Made by a program: the position numbers and the translations under genes. The notes under the pieces were generated by a model. It was not told the DNA's origin. It made no database searches and saw only the letters and a list, made by a program, of their open reading frames with translations. From Symsagittifera roscoffensis (taxonomy: Eukaryota; Xenacoelomorpha; Acoela; Convolutidae), in NCBI RefSeq assembly GCF_963678635.1, contig NC_087066.1:54204312-54268311 (forward strand): a stretch of DNA of 64,000 bases. Reading direction: 5' to 3'. Below, piece by piece: positions 36,030-46,925 of the stretch (within the stretch, counting starts at the first letter, position 1; the number at the start of each line of letters is the position of its first letter).

Positions 36030-37320
36030 TTGGGGAAAGATATGGGTCTTTTTGTTCGATTAACACCAAAAATTGCATTAATTGGTATATCATCATTTTG
36101 GTTTATAAATATTTTTCTACTCATTCAAATAATGTTGCAATTCACTACAAGTCAACGCGGGAAACGAATTTTGATCTTTGAAGATGAAAAATTTAATGAA
36201 GCTCGATTTAATGAAAAAACCGGGTTAACAACCTGGAGATGCTCAAAAAGACCTTGTGAATCAGAAGTATTTAAATATGATGATTTATTTGGGAAGAAAA
36301 AATTGATTTTTTACATTCAGTGTTGCTTTATGAACGTACATGTTTGAATGTAAAAACAAAAACAAATTCTGACAAATGATTTTGAAAAATAATCGAAAAA
36401 GCTAAAACTACTTGCACTAATTCTGGGGGCAAAATGAAAAATTTCTAAAATGATTTAGTGTCACGCAAAAAGCTTTAAAAAAAGCACAAAATATGCAATA
36501 AAATCCCCGATCAATTTATCAAAACATAACGGGCACCATTTCTGAAGAGTGCGCAGCAAACATGTCCAATTTTAACTCGGTTGCAAGAGCGATTCACAGA
36601 GAAAGATTCTTTGAAGTTGGGCCAAATACCATGAGGAAATAGCAATTCCCATGGAACTTCAAACCACTCTACGGGGGGATAACTTCTTGGCTCATAACTT
36701 AGTGCCGGGGTAATCCGACCGGCTTCTTGTGTTCACCATTTAGGCAAACTTGTACATTCCCGCTCGTTACACAATTTGGCACGCTGATGGCACATTTAAA
36801 TGTTGTCTCTCATTAGTCTAACATTTATATACTGTACAGGCTGTTATAAGTCACTGCTCCCTACCAATGGCTTACTTTCTGTACTTTCTGTTGCAACAAA
36901 AAACTCATTAGCAATATCAACAAACATACATTTCGTGCATCACATGAACTTAATCCTTTGTCAGAGCCAACAGAAGTTGTTATTGATTTTGAAAAAGCAG
37001 CAATTTCTGCTTTCAAATGGGAATTTCCCACAGCGTCCATAGAAGGGTGGTTTTGCATTTTGCGCAGGACAAATGGCAAAAAGTACTATAGTTAGGTTTG
37101 GCGGTTGAATACAGAAAAGTTAGACTTAAGAAAGAAAGTGAAACCATTCAGTGCACTGGGTCTCATTCCTGAATGTGACATAAAGACATGCTCTCTACGC
37201 AACAACAACTGAGAAGTATCAGCTCAATTCACATCTCGATTGTTTCGAAAAATTTTGGGTTCGGGAATATGTACTTGGAGTTCTATGAAAAGATCCAGAT
37301 TTCAAACCAAATATATGGAA
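36030..37320 (+). pseudogene. FLYWCH zinc finger plus MULE transposase (decayed)
   Basis: The open frame at 36030-36347 carries KRILIFEDEKFNEARF followed by GLTTWRCSKR, the F...Y/F...W-x-C pattern of a FLYWCH finger, a common N-terminal domain of Mutator-like transposases. Downstream, in shifting frames with several stops, come IPMELQTTLRGDNFLAHN (36640-36700), RYTIWHADGTFKCC (first catalytic Asp at 36786-36788) and PTEVVIDFEKAAISAF (second Asp at 36985-36987), followed by the remnant of the GC-F-H-x-x-Q region, here GWFCILRR. This order is that of the MULE transposase domain (DDE-type, moves DNA by cut-and-paste). At least two in-frame stops (near 36711 and 36750), frame changes and loss of the GCFFH signature show it is dead. 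Terminal inverted repeats were not identified. Confidence 0.75.
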
Positions 37321-38138
37321 CCAGTTCAGCAATGCGATAAATGGAAATCAAAAACCAACAATTCGGTCGAAAGAAGCTCTTCATCTAACTTTGATATGTA
37401 AAATTGCTTTATAACAAAGATATTTGGACGCCTCAAAGGCTTTGATGTTTTACCGCTTTTTTGTTTCACATTTAGATTAAAGGGAAATTTAATTTTCTTC
37501 CGAGTTTTATACGAGTTGTTTTTTTTGCGATTTGTCTTTTGCTTACGCTTTTGCGAGTGGTCTTTTGTTGCGAGTTGTCGCGACACCTTTATGTCCGGTC
37601 GTTGGCAACTAAAGTTGAGTATTTATACTGATTTTTGTGAAAAAAGTTAGCGTTTCCAAACTTTCACTATCTTAAACTGGCATATGCAGACATCCGCGAT
37701 AAAAAACAATGAGCCAGGGCGGAAATGGCGCGATCAGCGCTAAGTTTGCGACTTAGGCATTTTTGGCAAAAATTCTGATAATTTTTCTGACATTTGCAAG
37801 TCATATCATAATTTATTTGCATATCTCATTAGCAAAAAAAAAACAAATTGACTGTAGAATGAGTGCTTGTTATCAATTGTAGAAAAAGAACAGGCTTAAA
37901 TGTCAAAAAGATCTTTTACTTATGACTAAGTCTTCTTCTTCAATCGGAAGCTGTGATTAGATTGTAGTTTGCGATAGATATTTGCCGTGTGGAGTTGTCA
38001 CAAAAAATTTTTTTCGTATTTTTCTCCATTTGTCTTTCGGCCAAGTTTATATTGCGGTACAGTATTTGTACCTGATTAATCTATATTTCACAGCGCTGAG
38101 TAACGGATACTGTAGTCAGATTAGATAACTAGCAGTTA
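37321..38138. other. No gene recognised
   Basis: AT-rich, possibly the worn 3' part of the MULE element up to about 37420. The minus-strand frame at 37326-37586 overlaps the region and is Lys/Asn-rich. Confidence 0.45.
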
Positions 38139-38477
38139 TCATTGTTTCCCTATCATAGGAACTCGATCCACGGGAATATTATTGAAATCACTCATCAAAC
38201 AAAGAATTTGATGCCCCTTAAGAGAATGAATCAGGGTAAAAATCACTAAATTGTATATTTGATCCGAATGAATATTTGATGAAAATAAATATTCATTCAG
38301 AACTTGAAATGTTTTGTAAATGGACTCATGTTCTGGATTAGCAGTTAGTTGCCTGCCAGTTCGTCCCGCTATCTGTTTTCGGTTCATACTGATCCTAGTG
38401 CTCCTCCGCTTTTCTTGTCTCAATAGACCCAAAGCGATCTTGGAAATGCGAGAGGGTTTATAAGATTAATTACATTT
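38139..38477 (-). CDS. Possible exon, product unknown
   Basis: An open frame of about 108 residues starts after a stop near 38478 and ends TGA at 38139-38141. Its N-terminal half is basic (RQEKRRSTRISMNRKQIAGR), the rest amphipathic (KTFQVLNEYLFSSNIHSDQI). Composition is less AT-driven than nearby frames. No in-frame ATG precedes the basic stretch except the internal M of ISMNRK, so if real it is an internal or terminal exon. No family recognised. Confidence 0.28.
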
Positions 38478-38528
38478 TATCTAGTTCAATATTGGTTTGG
38501 TAAAGAAAACTAGTCACTGTTTACTATA

Positions 38529-38932
38529 TATTTTTGTTCCGACTTTTGTAACAAAAGTAACGGAATATTTGTGCTCGGATGGGTTTTTTTATTCAGACAA
38601 ATTTCGAATTTTTAAATTTTCGACTTGAATGATTTATTTCGCGATATTAACGCGTAAGCGGAGGTTTAATCCGTCTCAGAAATCGTTCCAAATTGCTTGA
38701 AGGAAGATTTTTAGCCTAATTCGATTTTTTACTAGGGGCCAACTTTATCACTTTGTACTTTATATGGCGTGTGAGAGGGGATGATTTGCACAAAAAATCT
38801 CAATTTTTTTTAGAAAAAAAAATTCATTTATTTTGATTGCATTTAGTTTTTTCATGCTATTACTGCTCCAAAGGCCTTAAAAGGCAGTCGGAACATTCAG
38901 GGCTTCTCTCTGATATGAGCAGCCTTGTTATA
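38529..38932 (+). repeat. Hairpin-ended repeat unit, solo copy
   Basis: The 5' stem is TTCCGACTTTTG pairing with CAAAAGTAACGGAA (38536-38564). Compared with the 9139 copy, C-to-T in one arm is matched by G-to-A in the other. TTAACGCGTAAGCGGAGG, ATCGTTCCAAATTG, GGCGTGTGAGAGGGGATG and AAGGCAGTCGGAACATTCAG follow. It is shorter than the 9139 copy because the part around CAAAGTTACGGGGG is deleted. Confidence 0.75.
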
Positions 38933-40790
38933 GTTAGTTAAAAAATCAAACTAGCCAGTATTAAATTTTGTACAATCAGAAATAAAAGGCGAGAAGCAAA
39001 AATTAAAATGAAAATCCGAACGAGCTACAAAACGCGCAGCGTGTATACAACGCCAAATTCATTATGTGTCGGGTTAAGGCAAGTTAGCTGTTCAAAAAAT
39101 TCATACTCGACAGAAAAAATCAATTGCAAGAAAGTTAATCGCCTGTACCCTGCAAAAGTTTTCAATAGGTAGAAATACAATTTCTGTTCAGCAAAATTTT
39201 CGTTTTGACTTAGAAAAGATATAGCAATTTTTCAGTCGGAATTTGGTGAGAAACTTTTTGATAGCTTTATCCGCTTTATTTGCTTTATTCGCTTTATTAG
39301 TTTTATGGGAAGCTTATCTAACTTAAAAGCAATTATCCAATACTTCGATAAGAAAGTTCAAGCATTAGTGGGACCTTCATGATTTTATTCAGTAGTTGAA
39401 ATTACCGAAATGAAATCATCGCAGCAGTTTTGAACTTAATGAGCACATGTTATTCTGTGGATCTGATAAAGTAGTTTTGGATTGAGTACACCGTCTGTTT
39501 GTCAGGCTATCTATTTTTGGCCCGATAGTCTCGTGCAAATACTTACCCTAAGTTTGATTTAGTTCTACTCTTGTCTTCTACATAAATTGTATTTACAAAG
39601 TTAAGTCTAATTGGGGCTGTGATATGTTTTGAAGAGGTCATTTGTCTAGAAATAAAATTTTAGTATTTTAGGAAATCTGAGAAGTAATGAACTTGATGTT
39701 CACTTGTTGTTTTTTGCATGAATTTTTCAACCCTTTTGCAAGATTTTTTTTTAAAAATTTTTAATTCAATAATCGATTCAAAAACTCGTGAAAAAATTGA
39801 CATTTGCTTTGAAACATTCAATGCCTCACGTCACCATCATTTGAGAATTAATACTGACTCATAGTCCAAAGTAGTGCTTTCTTTAATGGTTTCAACGGTT
39901 TTTCGCTAAAACTCGGAAAGTTAGATTGACCACGAGAAATTTAAGACAAGCATACAATAGTTTTTTATTTCTTTAAAAAAAACGAGAAAGAGAGACTTTG
40001 TCATTCCGCCACGACTGCCAGACTCTATGAAATTGATATCAATATTTAAATAGACACGATTACTTTTTCCCTAGGCAGTAGGGAAAATTCTAAAAATATA
40101 TCTAAATTTTGTACTCCACAAGAAAATTTCTAAGCCGAAAACTGTCGACGAAAACTTTCAAACTATTCTATCACCTGTTGCACTAAAATTGCATAATTTT
40201 TCATGGAACCTTAAACAAAAAATTGTTCTGTTCAAGTTGCCATGGCAACATTGGAAAAAAGAGAAAAACTACGCACCGTTTTCAAACTACATGTTTATAA
40301 ATACTCAAACTATTGACAAAAAATAAGCAAATATTAGCAAGACTTGGACATAAAACGATTACGTTAATGGTTTCATCTCTAAACGAGAAAAAAGTTTTTT
40401 AAGTGAGGAAAATCAAAGAAAAATTAAATAAAAACATAACTGCGGTGCTGGCTAGGCTCTTTCGATGACTGGTTCGCAAAAAAGGTATTCACTTTTGTAA
40501 ATTTTTGAACAATTACCTCTTTTAGTTTTTCTTTTTTGAGTTTTTTTCAAAATGTTTCCAATTGAAAACAAAATTAGCATCAGTAATTTCATTGAGAAAT
40601 GTTTTCTAGATAGAATCGAGGAACGTTCTTATACGGCGCTTTCTAACAGGCGTTCAATCCTTCAGTGTCCGTTGCAAGACCATGTTTTAGAAATAATGGG
40701 TTGTAATAATTTATCTTTGTAGCAGGGTGACCTTGAAATGATTTTTTTTATGATTGGCGAGGCTATTAGCATGAGTATTAAAAATCCGAT
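38933..40790. other. No gene recognised
   Basis: AT-rich sequence without convincing frames. A short run of CGCTTTATTTGCTTTATTCG-type words lies at 39272-39300. Confidence 0.5.
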
Positions 40791-40844
40791 TTGTCGCGAA
40801 ATCCGCAAAACTGATATTTTTCTTTGATCTATTCTGCTAATTTG

Positions 40845-41280
40845 GATTCCACGAACAAATTGCTAAAACACTGTGTTGCTCAAAATCGCTCCAAAAAGGC
40901 TCAAAAGGTAGCTTTGCGGAATCCGCAAAAAATGTGTGGAATCTTGAACCAGTTTCTAAAATCCATGAAAAAATTATAATATATGTGTTAAGCAAACTTA
41001 AGCTGTCGCGGAATCCCCAACTGTAAGTGGAATCCAAAATTTGCAAGCGGAATCCTCAAATTGAAAGTGGATTCCGCAAACTGTAAGCGGAATCCCCATA
41101 AATTTGTGGAATCCACTTATTTTTGAGGAATCCGCTTACATTTGTGGAATCCAGAACAACTATCTAATTTCGCTCGTTGCGGAATTCGCAACAAAATCAA
41201 AGTACCGACAAAATTTACGTTACAGCTATTTGTACGCGGAATCCACTGAAATTTTGTAAGTGGAATCCATTGACATTATT
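40845..41280. repeat. Degenerate GGAATCC satellite
   Basis: The words GGAATCCNCAAA, TGTAAGCGGAATCC, GTGGAATCC and their reverse complement GGATTCC recur about every 20-30 bases, densest at 40990-41160. Weaker units extend on both sides. The open frame at 41177-41377 partly overlaps and is not credible. Confidence 0.75.
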
Positions 41281-41375
41281 TTGCAACATATTTAAAGTCT
41301 TGTCTCTCGAATCCAGGAACATACAGACACAAAATTGTGCGCCTATCCAATGCACAGTTTGGCTTGTAGGTATGT
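41281..41375 (+). repeat. Second copy of the 24.7-kb dispersed repeat
   Basis: CCAGGAACATACAGACAC and TGTGCGCCTATCCAATGCAC match 24701-24745 and directly adjoin the GGAATCC satellite, so both belong to one repeat family. Confidence 0.65.
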
Positions 41376-43845
41376 AATTTGGCAGGATTGACATCTTGCT
41401 AGGTAATCAGCTTTTGTGAATCAGTAATTTTTCTGCCTGTTCACAAGACGGCCATTTATACATCATAAATGTCGCATGCTAATTGGCATGCATGCTAATA
41501 GCCTCGGTCCCGGTCGGCTTTTGCATCTCAATCATGTCTAGCGGAATTATTAAAAAACTACATCAAACTGTATTTTTTTTCAAATTCGTTGCGTTTCAAA
41601 AACACATCTGTCATAAGGATTTGGCAGTTATAAGTCTTAGGTGTTGTTTGTTTTGGAAGTATTTCAGCAATTTTTATTGGTATTATTGGTATTTTTTTTA
41701 ATTAAAAGGAATTTAAGTGATCCTGTGGAAATTTTTAATTCATTGCTCTTGAATGTTTGTTGAACAACCTGCATTGAAATTTTTTATATGTCTTAACTTG
41801 AATTTCGTAGAGTTACAAAAATGCCGCTCAGTTCTCTCGGAGCTTACATCCTTTTTACCGTATGTTTCATCCTCCATGTACTTCTCTTTGTAGTCTCGAT
41901 CTTCAAGGCAGTTATGTGAGTCCTAAAGAAAACGGATTTCCTTCAAATTTATATTTATCTGTAAATAATAATTTGTATCTGAAGGAGAGGCGCATTAAGG
42001 GGATTTTTTTTCAAAAAAGAAAGTTTTGTCGGTTTTTCAAGCCAATCAGTACTTTTTCCGTGAAGCGCCAAAAAGACCCAATTAAAAAATGCAAAAAAAA
42101 ATTGAAAAAAAACGGATGCTGTGCAAGTAGTACAGAATGTTCCGACCAAAATAAATTATTAAAATGAAAATAAAGCAAGTAAATTTAATAAATAAAACCG
42201 AGTTTTTTTTTCTTTTTTTTGTCAAGTCTGTTATTTTTTGTAAAGAGTCACTTGAATCAGGTGGAAAATTACAATAATTAAAAATAAAATAGCTACAGTA
42301 AGAATCAACATAGAGTACAACTAAATTTATGTGGTCAGCTAATTTAGTCAGACCAAGCTTCCTCAGCACAGACAAATTTTTAAGTAGAGTTCGAATCACG
42401 ACAATTAGGGCAATAAAATTATACCAAACTTGACACCGTACGACTTTTGCTTGAAGTAATAAACCAAAATGACTATAAAATGTTAAAAAACGGACCCTAA
42501 TCAATAGTTCCTTTTAACTCTTTGAGAGTGTCGGAAAATGAAGTTAGGAAGACTTTGACCTAAAAAAGCACATCACCTTACCCCTCACAAAATGTTATGA
42601 TAAAGCGATCTACAGCAAGATATCATTCGTCGTGCGTCGATATTTGAGACACCTTGGTCGAAGATGGGTGGAGTAGAGTTTTAAAAACTAAAACAAAATT
42701 GGTCCAAAGTAGTGCGCAGAAAAATCTTAGACTTGGTCGAGAAGTAGTTTAACTTCAAAAACGGCGATCTGGAACAAGTCAAAAAGTCAAAATTAAATCA
42801 GTACAATATACTAAGAACAATATAAGTCGTGAATTTTTTAAATTATGTTTTACATGTTTTGCACTGAAAGTTTCAAATATTTTCGAATTTTTTTGCCAGA
42901 GTAGCGCTAAATAAGGCTTCCTAAAATAAGTTTTTTTAGTCAACAAGTTTTTTTCTCAGCCTAATTTGGTCAATTGATTTTTTTAATACAACGAGCGTTA
43001 ATTTACTTGCTCGAAATTCGACGAAAATCAAAAATTTCAAACGGGTTTTTATCGATACTGGAGAAGTTTTTTGGAAGTTTTTTAATGTCTTTTGAAATCA
43101 CTGTAATTCGATGTGTCATTCAACTCGTTCCGACAATTACTAAATGCAGCTAATTTTTTCAAATAGTCGGATCAAAACTTGAAAAAAAATGGCTTGATAA
43201 GTTTGTTTTCATTGAACAGATGTGTACGACAGACAGGATTTCATACTATGGAATTGCATGATAAGAGTTTTTGCATAGTTCGGTATTTTCAATTGTCCGT
43301 TTTTCCATGAAAACATTTTATTTGGCTTGAAATTTTGCTTTGTTGGTGAAAACTACATTCATTGACTATCTCAAATCAGAAAACTTGCTGAGTAAAGGGC
43401 AAAAACCTGCCATGAATACGATTCTTGTGAGTTCCACAAAAACAATTTCGACAGAAAATTTAAATTATGATTTTTAAATAGCTAGAAAGCATCTGCGTTA
43501 AAATTTTGGGCTTTCATAAATTGTGGCTTGATTTATGAAAGATTTAATTTGAATCTACAATTAAAGCTAAAAAGAAAACTTACAGTTTCAAAAAAATGTT
43601 CTTTTTATGTAAAAAATTATGACTTCGTCAAAAAAACTCCCAGTTTTGCACAAAAGTTTTTAGAAAATTTGAGGGTTGTATGATATGCATATTTCGACTG
43701 AAACTAAAAACCTAATTTTGTCAACTGGAGTTGTCATCTTATAAAAATTAGCCGAAATTTGTTTTTGAACTGCTTGTAAAACACTTTTCTTTATTTGAAA
43801 ACTGCGTATCAGACTGTTTCATAATGGAAAAGTGTAAAACAAGTG
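41376..43845. other. No gene supported
   Basis: AT-rich. A 140-residue minus-strand frame at 42082-42504 contains a protein-like stretch (LRKLGLTKLADHINLVVLYV) but starts from no ATG and ends in poly-Lys/Phe noise. A piece near 43020-43130 (ATTTCAAACGGGTTTTTATC) resembles the GGTTTGAA end of the GGTACCACAAATAGTTAT family, inverted. Confidence 0.45.
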
Positions 43846-43847
43846 TT

Positions 43848-43946
43848 TTAGAGTACTGAACGTACTGCGTAGTATTCCTATGACAAAAAAAAAGACTTAT
43901 GCGTAGTACTCTAGTGAACGTAGTGCGTAGTAATGAACGTAGTGCT
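43848..43946 (+). repeat. GAACGTAGTGCGTAGTA short repeat
   Basis: Three or four degenerate units of GAACGTA-C/G-TGCGTAGTA with GTACTCTAGTG between. Confidence 0.6.
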
Positions 43947-45269
43947 TTTATATAGGTCTTGATGACTTTTTTTTTCAGTAAAAAAAACTTAAATTTTGAT
44001 TTTTTGCAGTTTGACATATTTTTTTTAATTCAGTGAATTTCCATTGTTAAAACGAAGGCAAACTCCACTATAGAACACAGCAAAAGTGTAAAGAGCGCGA
44101 AAAACAAGATAGAATTCTTATTCCGAAAATGGAAATTAATTATCAGATTTCCCAGCAAAATAAAAGTCTCACCTATTGATCCAGTTTTCTTGGTTTAACT
44201 TTAACAAAAAATTGTCCGTCAAAAATTGTTCTACAAATTCAAAGAGCTTGAGCTTCATAGCCATCTATTTTTTTTTCGAAATTCAAAGGTTAAAGATTTT
44301 TGAAAAAACAAGTAGAATTTTTCAGTTTTTTTTTGCGTTCATTACTCTTTTCCAACTGTCAGTTGGTTATGTTTTTTCATCCAAATGATGAAATCATTTG
44401 TAAGTTATCAGAAAACAATTGGATGGAAAACAGACAAAATTTTGTCCAAAACTTTTTAAAGTAATTTAAAAAATTGCGTGAAAAATGAATGGCACAACTT
44501 TTTCCATAATCTCTCTACAAGGAACTGTACGACTGATAAGCAATGTTTAAAGAGGTCAATCTGGAAAACAAATTTTATTTGAAGCATAATTTAAAAGCAG
44601 TGGCTATTTGCAGCTCAGGTATTTCTTGATTCAGATAATGTTAAGTTTTTGTAAGTTGTGAAGAAGGTTTGTTGTTTTGTTTTGGGGAACAAATTTTGGC
44701 CCAGAATACTGAATCAGTTAATCAGCAGTTGAAAATAATATTTAGTTTTAAGTAAATTGAATTCCAGCGGGATCACAAACCCTTTGTCATCAAGTTATAT
44801 ACAGAAAATAGGTTCAAATGAGGCTAGAACTCTGCCTACTGCCACCTGAATTTGCTCTCACGACATTGCTCATAAGGCCTGAGTGTTATAATTCAACTTG
44901 TTTTTTTCCCGAATAAAAAGCAAAGCAATGGCAAATGGAAATAAAAATTCAATTTGCTTGTACTGCTTCAATGCGAAGTCCTTAAAAAGAAGCACTACTG
45001 GTAGCAGTAGTTGGATTTTTTTTTACGATCACATTGATCATATAAGCAGGAAAAAAAAGATATTTATTTTTCCAAAATTTGCACAACCAAAATCGTTTTC
45101 GCTCTGAAAATTGCTTGTTGTAGGCCCCTTTAGCTGATTTATTAAACTTCCTGAAATTGTTCGTTTTATGGCTACTGCTTCTATTATTTGTTACATGTGC
45201 CTAGATTCTCCATAACACCTATAGAATTTTTGGCTGACTGACCATAAAATTTTTCTAAATCATAAACCA
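43947..45269. other. No gene recognised
   Basis: AT-rich. Frames such as 44176-44388 and 44898-45107 are noise-like. Confidence 0.5.
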
Positions 45270-45488
45270 TACTATTTTTGAGAGAGTGCACGCCGAAAAA
45301 ACGAATTTTTGGTCAAAAAATTTCAAAAATGCCTAAAAACGCTTTTTTGCCCTGTTTTTTCGAAATATTGCCTGCGGCGCAGAAATTTGGACCAAAAGTG
45401 GGTCTTTTTACTGCCTTGGGAGAGCTTGGAAAATCAATTTGGACGAGTTAAAAAAAATTTTGAAAATCCACCCCCCCCCCCCCCCGCA
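45270..45488 (-). repeat. CAGGGGCGGAT MITE, truncated inverted copy
   Basis: Its plus strand reads CGCTTTTTTGCCCTGTTTTT, GGGTCTTTTTACTGCC, GGGAGAGCTTGGAAAATC and TTTTGAAAATCCACC like 31018-31163, ending in a run of cytosines in place of the terminus. Confidence 0.55.
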
Positions 45489-45726
45489 AGTATCAAGTTT
45501 CATAAGACAAAGTCCAAAGTATGAAGAAAAGTAATTTGGTTATAAGTACCAGTTTTATAAGGTAAATGTAGCAACTTTTTTAAATATAAGTATCCACAGG
45601 CCTCTTCCAAATTTAATTTGAAGGCAAAAATGAATTAAAATGCCTGCAATGTGATTTTAAAAAAAACGTTGACCGTTTAACGCGTTTTTGAACTCGTAAA
45701 TGGTCGCATGTTTTATCTATTTGCAG

Positions 45727-45982
45727 CGACCGTCGAAAAATTAAAGAGAAATTGCGACAAAAAGAAGAACAAGGGAATCACGACCGGAGATCACCCAGTG
45801 GGGGGACAGAACCGACAGCCAAGGGAGGGGGAGGGGGAGATGGGGAGGGGCAGTGTGGTAAGGAGGAGCATGAACACCGACCGGACACTGGTACCACAGA
45901 GTGTGGCCCATCTGCCTCTTCACCAACTCCCCCACATTATGCAGACTCGCTTAATGTAACAACAGCGGAAGGCCAAGGCTAG
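45727..45982 (+). CDS. Candidate 3'-terminal coding exon, product unknown
   Basis: After a possible splice acceptor (TCTATTTGCAG ending 45726) one frame is open for about 84 residues to TAG at 45980-45982. It begins with a charged helix-like stretch (RRKIKEKLRQKEEQGNHDRR) and continues with a Gly/Glu/His/Pro-rich low-complexity tail (for example GDGEGQCGKEEHEHRPDTG). GC content rises sharply here against AT-rich flanks, as expected for a coding exon in such a genome. The other frames (45708-45959 and the minus one) are also open, so coding is not proven. No family is recognised and no upstream exon was located. Confidence 0.35.
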
Positions 45983-46210
45983 TATACTTTAGCAACCAAT
46001 TTAAAAATAGTTTTTAAGTGTTAATGCATTTTCAAGCTACGTAAATACATAGATATACCTTTCTTTAAACACAAAAAAATTACAAATATGGCTTGAGGGG
46101 CTACCAACTGGGCAAGTTGCTCTTCTGATGTTACCGGATGAGCAATCAATTTCAGTTTATTAAAAAAAAACACTTGACATGTTGAAAGGAAAGTTAGGCA
46201 ATTTTCTGAA

Positions 46211-46231
46211 CTGAAACAGTCCTGTTTCAGA
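46211..46231. repeat. Perfect hairpin CTGAAACAG-TC-CTGTTTCAG
   Basis: A nine-base perfect stem with a two-base loop, a few hundred bases outside the Polinton-like terminal repeat. Confidence 0.8.
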
Positions 46232-46414
46232 TTTGAAAGTTAAATTTTTCTCATATGAAAACATTTCCTGAAATAGAACTGAAACACTCAACAAGCTGTC
46301 AACCCGTATGTTTATATATTAAGATTTGGAGCAAGGTCATTTTTGCGAAAAACCTATCAGTAGTAGATGTTGGAGGTGATCAGGGGGAGGGGGGGGGGGA
46401 CCTTGAAGACCCAC

Positions 46415-46525
46415 ATGTATTAAGATAGGGAATAGAACATTCGATCTTTAAGCTCTGTATTAAGATAGGGAATAGAAATTACAATGTATTAGGATAGGGA
46501 ATACCAATGGATAGGGAATACTAAG
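46415..46525 (+). repeat. GTATTAAGATAGGGAATA short repeat
   Basis: Four spaced units (about 46417, 46457, 46484 and 46508), the last two degenerate. It lies just left of the first confirmed base of the inverted terminal repeat and may belong to the outer terminus; the matching right end is outside the window. Confidence 0.75.
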
Positions 46526-46580
46526 GTTTTATGGTTTGTGTGATGGTAAGATAATGGTAAGAAAAACGATTTTTTTTTGG

Positions 46581-46840
46581 GTTTTGTGTGTAAAGGTCTA
46601 GTTTTTTTCGCAAAAATTATGGCGCGCGTTGCCTAATTGTTAATTATTACTGGTTAATTACGTGTAGGTTGTGGAATTAAGGTTATGTATTTAGTTTTTT
46701 GGTAAGAGTTTTTGTGAACACGACTTCCAGAACACGATTCAATTTGTTATAGTTTGATCTAATAACAATTTATTAGATACTTTTATTTTCAATCTATCTG
46801 AATATATTCTGAAACTTACTGAAACTTCAAAAAAAGTCAA
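46581..46840 (+). repeat. Left terminal inverted repeat
   Basis: Starting GTTTTGTGTGTAAAGGTCTA and ending AACTTCAAAAAAAGTCAA, it matches the reverse complement of 63724-64000 with scattered changes. The right copy has about 17 extra bases containing CATGGTAAGTCAATGG. GGTAAGATAATGGTAAG at 46545 resembles that insert and suggests that the repeat extends further left. Confidence 0.85.
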
Positions 46841-46925
46841 GGTTTTTGGAAAAAGTTTGCAAAAATTTTAAGTTTTTGGAAAAAATTGCAAAACTTTCAA
46901 GTTTTTGGAAAAAAATGGGGAAATC
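46841..46925 (+). repeat. AAGTTTTTGGAAAAA tandem repeat
   Basis: Three units of about 29 bases (GTTTTTGGAAAAA then TTGCAAAA) right inside the left terminal repeat. Confidence 0.75.

Noticed and set aside
42082-42504. 140-residue minus-strand frame with a hydrophobic segment
   Set aside because: No ATG, ends in poly-Phe/Lys noise, and no recognised family; a hydrophobic stretch alone is expected from T-rich DNA.
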